Both the position numbers and the translations under genes were made by a program. From contig JBKHYG010000096.1 of assembly GCA_046565595.1 (NCBI GenBank), forward strand, positions 1 to 24,361: a stretch of 24,361 nt of DNA, read 5' to 3'. This document shows, piece after piece, positions 15,754 to 20,959 of this stretch (position 1 is its first letter; every line of letters begins with the position of its first letter). The notes below the pieces were generated by a model that did no database searches, was not told where the DNA came from, and saw only the letters and a program-made list of their open reading frames with translations. The stretch comes from JBKHYG01 sp046565595. GTDB lineage: Bacteria > Actinomycetota > AC-67.

Positions 15754-16467
15754 ATGGCCCTCTACGCTGAGCAGGGCCTCATCCTGAGGACGATGAAACT
15801 GGGTGAGGCTGACCGCATCGTCTCGGTGTTGACCCAGGGAGAGGGCAAGATCCGTGCGGTCGCCAAGGGGGTCCGCAAGACCAAGTCGCGTTTCGGTGGC
15901 CGTCTCGAGCCCTTCACGCATGTGGACCTCCTGCTGTATCGGGGCCGAGAGCTCGACATCGTCACCCAGGCCGACATCCTCTCCCCGTTCAGGGGTCTGC
16001 GCGAGGACTACGGCCGTTTCACCGCTGCCAGCATCATCTGCGAGGCTGCCGAGAAGATCAGCGAGGAACGCGAGCGGAACGCCCGACTCTTCCTGCTGAC
16101 CCTCAACTCTCTCCGAGCCCTCGAAGACACGGCGTCGGATGCGCGCGCCACGAGCGACTCGTTCCTGCTTCGTCTCGCCTCGCTCAGCGGATTCCGGCCA
16201 TCCTTGGAAGCTTGCGCCGAGTGCGGCGCCACCGCGGTGAAGCGCTTCAGCGTGCATCAGGGCGGGATGGTCTGCGACCGTTGTCGTGACGGCGGCGCGA
16301 TCTCGGTCGGCGAAGCCACGGTCCCGTACATGCTGTCCCTGCTTGCAGAGACCCCTGAGCCGGTAGGGGACGGAACCAGGGGGGAGGCGGGAGCGATCAT
16401 CCGGACCTACCTAGAGCATCACCTGAACAGACCTCTGCGTTCCTGGGGTCATCTGGAACGCGCATGA
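15754..16467 (+). CDS. recO: DNA repair protein RecO
   Basis: Recombination mediator that acts with RecR (and RecF) to load RecA on SSB-coated single-stranded DNA. The 237 residues have the N-terminal OB fold (MALYAEQGLILRTMKLGEADRIVSVLT, IRAVAKGVRKTKSRFGGRLEPF), a helical middle part and a zinc site with C154, C157, C174 and C177 (CAEC and CDRC). ATG 15754 follows a -10 box by 6 nt and has no Shine-Dalgarno sequence. The stop overlaps uppS (ATGA). recO-uppS adjacency is typical of actinobacteria. Confidence 0.95.
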   Translation: MALYAEQGLILRTMKLGEADRIVSVLTQGEGKIRAVAKGVRKTKSRFGGRLEPFTHVDLLLYRGRELDIVTQADILSPFRGLREDYGRFTAASIICEAAEKISEERERNARLFLLTLNSLRALEDTASDARATSDSFLLRLASLSGFRPSLEACAECGATAVKRFSVHQGGMVCDRCRDGGAISVGEATVPYMLSLLAETPEPVGDGTRGEAGAIIRTYLEHHLNRPLRSWGHLERA

Positions 16468-17153
16468 GTCAGCCTCCCAACCATGTCGCGGTGGTCATGG
16501 ACGGCAACGGCCGTTGGGCGACGCAGCGTGGGTTGAAGCGCACCGACGGGCATCGTGCTGGCCAAGACGCCGTGGACCGGATCGTGGATGCTGCCATCGA
16601 CGAGCGCATCGCACACCTGACCTTGTATGCCTTCTCGACCGAGAACTGGAAGCGCCCGCCCAGCGAGGTCCGATTCCTGCTGGACGACACCGAAGATTTC
16701 ATCCTGTCTCGGCGCGAGCGTTACGGAGCCAGGGGAGTGCGTATGCGTTGGATAGGTCGGCGTGAACGGAAGGTGCCCCGACGGATCCTGGACATCATCG
16801 ATGAGACGACGACGATGACCTCTGAGAACCGGGGCATGATCCTGAACATCGCGTTCAACTATGGCTCTCGCGCCGAGATACTCGATGCGGTTCGTGCTGT
16901 CGCGTCGAGGCATCACGAGGACGGCAAGAGGATCACGGAAGCATCGTTCCGACGCGAACTGGCAGATGTGCCGGATGTGGATCTGTTCATCCGGACCGGG
17001 GGCGAACAGCGACTCAGCAACTATCTGCTGTGGCAGTCGGCGTACGCCGAGCTCTATTTCACGGACACGCTCTGGCCGGATGCCGACGCGGCGACGCTGC
17101 GAGCGGCGCTCGACCATTACGCGAGCCGACAGAGGCGCTTCGGGAAGGTCTAG
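16464..17153 (+). CDS. uppS: Polyprenyl (undecaprenyl/decaprenyl) diphosphate synthase
   Basis: cis-Prenyltransferase that makes the long-chain lipid carrier for peptidoglycan and other wall polymers from FPP and IPP. The 229 residues show region I VVMDGNGRWA with catalytic D13, then HRAGQDAVDRIVD, LTLYAFSTENWKRP, ILNIAFNYGSRAEI and DLFIRTGGEQRLSNYLLWQSAYAE. Position next to recO matches mycobacterial Rv2361c (decaprenyl synthase), so it is taken as the long-chain enzyme; chain length cannot be read with certainty. The start overlaps recO by 4 nt. Convergent with a second family member 34 nt away. Confidence 0.93.
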   Translation: MSQPPNHVAVVMDGNGRWATQRGLKRTDGHRAGQDAVDRIVDAAIDERIAHLTLYAFSTENWKRPPSEVRFLLDDTEDFILSRRERYGARGVRMRWIGRRERKVPRRILDIIDETTTMTSENRGMILNIAFNYGSRAEILDAVRAVASRHHEDGKRITEASFRRELADVPDVDLFIRTGGEQRLSNYLLWQSAYAELYFTDTLWPDADAATLRAALDHYASRQRRFGKV

Positions 17154-17196
17154 CGGCCCGGGCAGAGTTTCAGCGGCCGGTCGGGGTCTAGCGGCC
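17147..17196. repeat. 12-bp direct repeat over two stop codons
   Basis: GGTCTAGCGGCC occurs at 17147-17158 and 17185-17196, with a partial copy (AGCGGCC) at 17172-17178. The palindromic CTAG in each copy supplies the TAG stop of uppS (17151-17153, plus strand) and of the convergent prenyltransferase (17188-17190, minus strand). The function, if any, is unknown. Confidence 0.5.
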
Positions 17197-17979
17197 GAAC
17201 CGCCGTTGACGCTGCTGATACGCGCGCACCGCTCTCAAGAAGTCGATGCGCCGGAAGTCTGGCCAGTAAGGATCGCAGAAGTAGTACTCCGAGTGGGCGG
17301 ATTGCCACAGCAAGAAGCCGCTCAGTCGTGTCTCTCCGCTGGTCCTGATGATCAGGTCCGGATCGGGCAGACCGGCGGTGTACAGCTTCGAACTGATCTC
17401 CTCTGTCGAGATGCGCTTCGCAGCTTCACCCAAGCTCAAGCCTTGCTCGGAATACGATTCGAGCAGGCGACGCGCCGCGTCCACTATCTCGCGGCGACCG
17501 CCATAGCCGACTGCGAAATTCAAGGTGGGCCGCGGATCCTCGGGTCGATCCTCGCGGAAGGAGCGGCTGGCCTCGACGGCCTTCTGGATGCGGCGGTGAG
17601 AGTCCTCTGGAAGCAACTCCAGCGCGCCTACCGCACGCACCTTCCAGTGTCCATCCCGCGCGATCTGCTCGACCTTACCGACGATGATGTCCAGCAGCGC
17701 CGAGAGTTCATCGGGGTCGCGTTGCAGGTTCTCGGTGGACAGCAGCCACAGGGTGACGATCCCGATCTCGACCTCTTGGCACCAGCCGAGGAGCTCATCG
17801 ATCTTGGCCGCTCCCTGCCTGTGACCATCAGCAGCGGAGCGGTACCCCATCGAAGCTGCCCACCGACGGTTCCCGTCCAGGATGACCCCGACATGGTCGG
17901 GTACCGGACCCCGACGGATGCCGTGGAGCAGCCGTCGCTCGTAAGCGCGATATATGAAGCGATCGGCCGCGGTCGTCAC
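17188..17979 (-). CDS. Rv1086-like short-chain cis-prenyltransferase
   Basis: Second isoprenyl diphosphate synthase of the UPP synthase family, 263 residues. Region I is GVILDGNRRWA with catalytic D35, followed by GHRQGAAKIDELLGWCQE, LLSTENLQRDPDEL, FAVGYGGRREIVD and LIIRTSGETRLSGFLLWQSAHSEYYF. The N-terminal YRAYERRLLHGI and the STENLQRDPDEL segment are close to M. tuberculosis Rv1086, which makes omega,E,Z-farnesyl diphosphate as substrate for the decaprenyl enzyme. By that analogy it may supply the primer for the uppS product next door. GTG start 8 nt behind a -10 box; divergent from glyS. Confidence 0.9.
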   Translation of the reverse strand: MTTAADRFIYRAYERRLLHGIRRGPVPDHVGVILDGNRRWAASMGYRSAADGHRQGAAKIDELLGWCQEVEIGIVTLWLLSTENLQRDPDELSALLDIIVGKVEQIARDGHWKVRAVGALELLPEDSHRRIQKAVEASRSFREDRPEDPRPTLNFAVGYGGRREIVDAARRLLESYSEQGLSLGEAAKRISTEEISSKLYTAGLPDPDLIIRTSGETRLSGFLLWQSAHSEYYFCDPYWPDFRRIDFLRAVRAYQQRQRRFGR

Positions 17980-17987
17980 AGCAGGTC

Positions 17988-17993
17988 AGGCTA
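17988..17993 (-). promoter_or_regulatory. -10 box of the second prenyltransferase
   Basis: On the minus strand TAGCCT ends 8 nt before the GTG at 17979, a leaderless layout. It faces away from the glyS promoter within a 61-bp divergent intergenic region. No -35 consensus seen. Confidence 0.45.
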
Positions 17994-18002
17994 ACAGCGG
18001 CG

Positions 18003-18032
18003 TTGGGGCGAGCCCTTGCTAGCGGCTATCCT
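18003..18032 (+). promoter_or_regulatory. glyS promoter
   Basis: TTGGGG (18003-18008), an 18-nt spacer, then TATCCT (18027-18032), ending 8 nt before the ATG. The same TTGGGG-18 nt arrangement occurs before ppdK. Predicts a leaderless or nearly leaderless glyS mRNA; no T-box or other leader can fit. Confidence 0.5.
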
Positions 18033-18040
18033 CGCCGCCC

Positions 18041-19369
18041 ATGGCCGACCTGTTCGACACCATCGTCAACCTGTGCAAACGCCGCGGACTGATCTTCCCC
18101 AGTTCCGAGATCTACGGCGGTGTTCGCTCCACCTGGGATTACGGGCCGCTAGGGGTAGAGCTGAAGCGCAATGTCAAGGACGCTTGGTGGAGGCACATGG
18201 TGCGCCTCCGCGATGATGTCGTCGGGCTAGACGCCGCGATCCTGATGCACCCTCGCACCTGGGAAGCTAGCGGACATGTCGAGACCTTCTCCGATCCTCT
18301 CGTCGAATGCGGAGGCTGCCACCAGAGGTTCCGTGCCGACCATCTGCCCGACTCGGGGGCATGCCCCAACTGCGGGAAGAAGGAGTTCGGCGACCCCCGG
18401 AACTTCAATCTGATGTTCAAGACCTATGTCGGTCCCGTCGAGGATGCGACCAGCGTCGCATGGCTCCGTCCCGAGACCGCTCAAGGCATCTTCGTCAACT
18501 TCAAGACCGTCCAGACCACCAGCCGCAAGAAGTTACCTTTCGGTATCGCGCAGATCGGCAAGAGCTTCCGCAACGAGATCACCCCCGGCAACTTCACCTA
18601 CCGGACGCGCGAATTCGAACAGATGGAGATGGAGTTCTTCTGCGAGCCCGGGACGGATGAGCAGTGGCACCAGTACTGGATCGATGCTCGCCACAAGTGG
18701 TACCTGGACCACGGGATCCGCGAAGACAAGCTGCGGCTGCGAGAACACGAGCAAGACGAGCTCAGCCACTACTCGAAGCGGACCGTCGATATCGAGTACG
18801 CGTTCCCATGGACCGAATGGGGAGAGCTCGAAGGAATCGCCAACCGCACCGACTTCGATCTGACCCAACACATGAAGTTCTCCGGCGAAGACCTGCAGTA
18901 CTACGACCAGGCGAACGACAGACGGTTCACTCCCTATGTGATCGAACCGGCCGCCGGGGCGGATCGGGCCACATTGGCCTTCCTGATCGACTCGTACAGG
19001 GAAGAGGAAGCGCGCACGCACGATGGGAAGGTCGAGACGAGGGTGATGCTCCAGTTGGACCCGGCCTTGGCGCCGACCAAGGTGGCGGTCCTACCGCTCT
19101 CTAAGAAGCCAGATCTGGCGGAGGTGACGACCCGGGTCGCCTCGGAACTGCGTCAGCGGTGGGCCGTCGACACCGACGACGCCGGCTCGATCGGCCGTCG
19201 CTACCGTCGCCAGGACGAGGTAGGCACTCCCTTCTGCGTCACGATCGACTTCGATACGCTCGAGGATCAGGCGGTGACGGTCCGGGATCGCGACACGATG
19301 CAGCAGGAGCGCATCGCTCTGGACAAGGTGGCCGCCTACATCGCCGATAGCTTCGGAGCCGAGGTCTGA
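18041..19369 (+). CDS. glyS: Glycyl-tRNA synthetase (dimeric type)
   Basis: Class II aminoacyl-tRNA synthetase of the eukaryote/archaea-like alpha2 form used by actinobacteria, charging tRNA-Gly. The 442 residues show GLIFPSSEIYGGVRSTWDYGPLG, a zinc ribbon (C90, C93, C108, C111), motif 2 FRNEITPGNFTYRTREFEQ, the motif 3 region and a C-terminal anticodon-binding domain (about 335-440, LAPTKVAVLPLSKKPDL). The ATG is 8 nt after the -10 box. The 3' end overlaps the convergent sensor/regulator gene by 34 nt. Confidence 0.97.
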   Translation: MADLFDTIVNLCKRRGLIFPSSEIYGGVRSTWDYGPLGVELKRNVKDAWWRHMVRLRDDVVGLDAAILMHPRTWEASGHVETFSDPLVECGGCHQRFRADHLPDSGACPNCGKKEFGDPRNFNLMFKTYVGPVEDATSVAWLRPETAQGIFVNFKTVQTTSRKKLPFGIAQIGKSFRNEITPGNFTYRTREFEQMEMEFFCEPGTDEQWHQYWIDARHKWYLDHGIREDKLRLREHEQDELSHYSKRTVDIEYAFPWTEWGELEGIANRTDFDLTQHMKFSGEDLQYYDQANDRRFTPYVIEPAAGADRATLAFLIDSYREEEARTHDGKVETRVMLQLDPALAPTKVAVLPLSKKPDLAEVTTRVASELRQRWAVDTDDAGSIGRRYRRQDEVGTPFCVTIDFDTLEDQAVTVRDRDTMQQERIALDKVAAYIADSFGAEV

Positions 19370-20871
19370 AGCTCAGCCAGCCTCAATACCTCGGACCTCA
19401 GTTCGTCCATCGACGAGCCCTTCCCGAGGTAGGAGTGGGCTCCGAGATCCATTGCCTGCTTGCCGACCTCTTCGCCATAGCCGGTCAACACCAGGATCCG
19501 CGTGTGAGGGCTTGATCCGCGGACCTGTGGGATGACGGTCAAGCCATCCACCTCGGGCATGGCTAGGTCGAGGATCAGAACATCGGGGGCGAGCGAGTTT
19601 GTCAGGTCGATCGCTTCACGACCGTCTGCCGCCTCTCCGACGATCACCACATCGGTCACGTCCGCCAAGATGTGACGGGTCAGATGGCGCATGGCAGGTG
19701 TGTCATCAGCGATGACGACCCTTATCCCCGCTTCGCCCACGGGACCAGGAGCGGCCGGTGGGATGTCCCGCCCGGTCGAGGTGAGGACTGCCGCTTCTGG
19801 TCGGATCAGGTCTCCGGGTTTGAGGCCACCAAGCCCATAGGTCTGGTTCATCAACTCGTCCATCATGCGCCTGGCCGATCCCAGGGTCTCTTCTAGGAAG
19901 AGTTCGGCCTGGCGATCGTCGCCAGATCTCAGGTGCCCCAATGCCGAGGCGAGTCCTTGCACGATGTTGTCGTTGATGGTCAGAGCTTGGGTGCGTGCAG
20001 TCTCCATCTCGCGGAGCTTGGCGCGATCCTTCTCGGCGTGCTTGAGCTCGGTGATGTCCCAGCAGATGCCCGTCATACGCACAGGGTTGCCCTGCTGATC
20101 GGTGATGACGATCCCGTTGCTCTTCAGGATCCGCTCTTCGCCGTCTGGCCGAACGATCCGCTCCTCCATCTCGTAGGGCTCCAAGGTTTCGAAGGCTGTC
20201 CGATGGATGCGTTGGACCTTCTCGCGATCGTCTGGATGGATGAAGGACAGGAACTTCTCGTAGGAGGCATTGAAACTCTGCGGCTCGCACCCGTAGATCC
20301 GATACATCTCGTCGGACCATCTATTCGTATCGGTCGCGATCTCCCAGTCGTAGGAACCAAGATGCGCGAGGCGTTGGGCCATGCGTAGCCGTTCCTCACT
20401 CGAACGGACCTGCGAGTCGCTCCGGGAACGGCAGCTGGCCGCTGCCAGCACCTCTGCGATCGCAGAGGCTGCGGCGATCGCGTCCGGCGATATCGGCGCG
20501 GGATCCACCACCAGCCTCTCGGCTGCCCCGCCATCGGGCAGAGGAAGGATCAGCACATCCGGATCATCCAATCGCAAGGAGAGGGAGGCGTCTGGAACAT
20601 CCTTAGACGAGGACGCTCGTACGACGAGATCGCCTGACCGGTCAACGGCGACGAGGGTGACGGTGGCCTCGATCGAGGCTGCCAACCGTTCGCACGCAGC
20701 GTGAGCCAGGCGGTGGAGATCGGCTTCTCGGAGCGCGAGCATCGCCAACCCCGCAGTCAGGTCCGATGATGTCGAAGATCCCCGGACCGTTCTCGCGGGT
20801 GCGGCATGGGTCGTCCAAGGCTGCTCCATCTCTTGAGCCATCGTCAGGCCGAGACGCTCGGGGCATGACAA
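19336..20871 (-). CDS. PAS-domain protein with C-terminal response-regulator receiver
   Basis: 511 residues if it starts at TTG 20871; ATG 20841 (residue 11) is an equally good start, and neither has a clear signal. Domains: a GAF-like N-terminal region (about 40-148), a PAS_3-type fold (about 168-280: GSYDWEIATDTNRWSDEMYRI, FIHPDDREKV, GICWDITE) and a short coiled helix. A DHp-like helical hairpin (about 285-340) then has INDNIVQGL where histidine kinases carry a phospho-accepting His. A complete receiver domain ends the protein (383-500) with D389/D390, phospho-acceptor D435, T463 and K484. There is no HATPase domain and no DNA-binding domain. It probably receives phosphate from another kinase and signals by protein contact; partners are unknown. 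It is divergent from ppdK and convergent with glyS. Confidence 0.8.
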   Translation of the reverse strand: MSCPERLGLTMAQEMEQPWTTHAAPARTVRGSSTSSDLTAGLAMLALREADLHRLAHAACERLAASIEATVTLVAVDRSGDLVVRASSSKDVPDASLSLRLDDPDVLILPLPDGGAAERLVVDPAPISPDAIAAASAIAEVLAAASCRSRSDSQVRSSEERLRMAQRLAHLGSYDWEIATDTNRWSDEMYRIYGCEPQSFNASYEKFLSFIHPDDREKVQRIHRTAFETLEPYEMEERIVRPDGEERILKSNGIVITDQQGNPVRMTGICWDITELKHAEKDRAKLREMETARTQALTINDNIVQGLASALGHLRSGDDRQAELFLEETLGSARRMMDELMNQTYGLGGLKPGDLIRPEAAVLTSTGRDIPPAAPGPVGEAGIRVVIADDTPAMRHLTRHILADVTDVVIVGEAADGREAIDLTNSLAPDVLILDLAMPEVDGLTVIPQVRGSSPHTRILVLTGYGEEVGKQAMDLGAHSYLGKGSSMDELRSEVLRLAELQTSAPKLSAM

Positions 20872-20896
20872 GCCTGGATGGTTCCTCTAGCCAACA

Positions 20897-20926
20897 TTGG
20901 GGCACACCCGTCCCGATGACTAGGCT
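20897..20926 (+). promoter_or_regulatory. ppdK promoter
   Basis: TTGGGG (20897-20902), an 18-nt spacer and TAGGCT (20921-20926), matching the glyS promoter layout. Transcription would begin near 20933, giving a leader of about 27 nt that includes the ribosome binding site. Confidence 0.5.
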
Positions 20927-20947
20927 GACGGGACTTCGACGGGTGAC

Positions 20948-20955
20948 GAAAGGGG
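20948..20955 (+). promoter_or_regulatory. Shine-Dalgarno sequence of ppdK
   Basis: GAAAGGGG, 4 nt before ATG 20960. It is the clearest ribosome binding site in the window and confirms the ppdK start; most other genes lack a strong one. Confidence 0.7.
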
Positions 20956-20959
20956 ACAG

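Noticed and set aside
17980..18040. T-box or other glycine riboswitch leader for glyS
   Set aside because: Only 61 bp separate the divergent genes and the -10 box is 8 nt from the ATG, leaving no room for a leader RNA.
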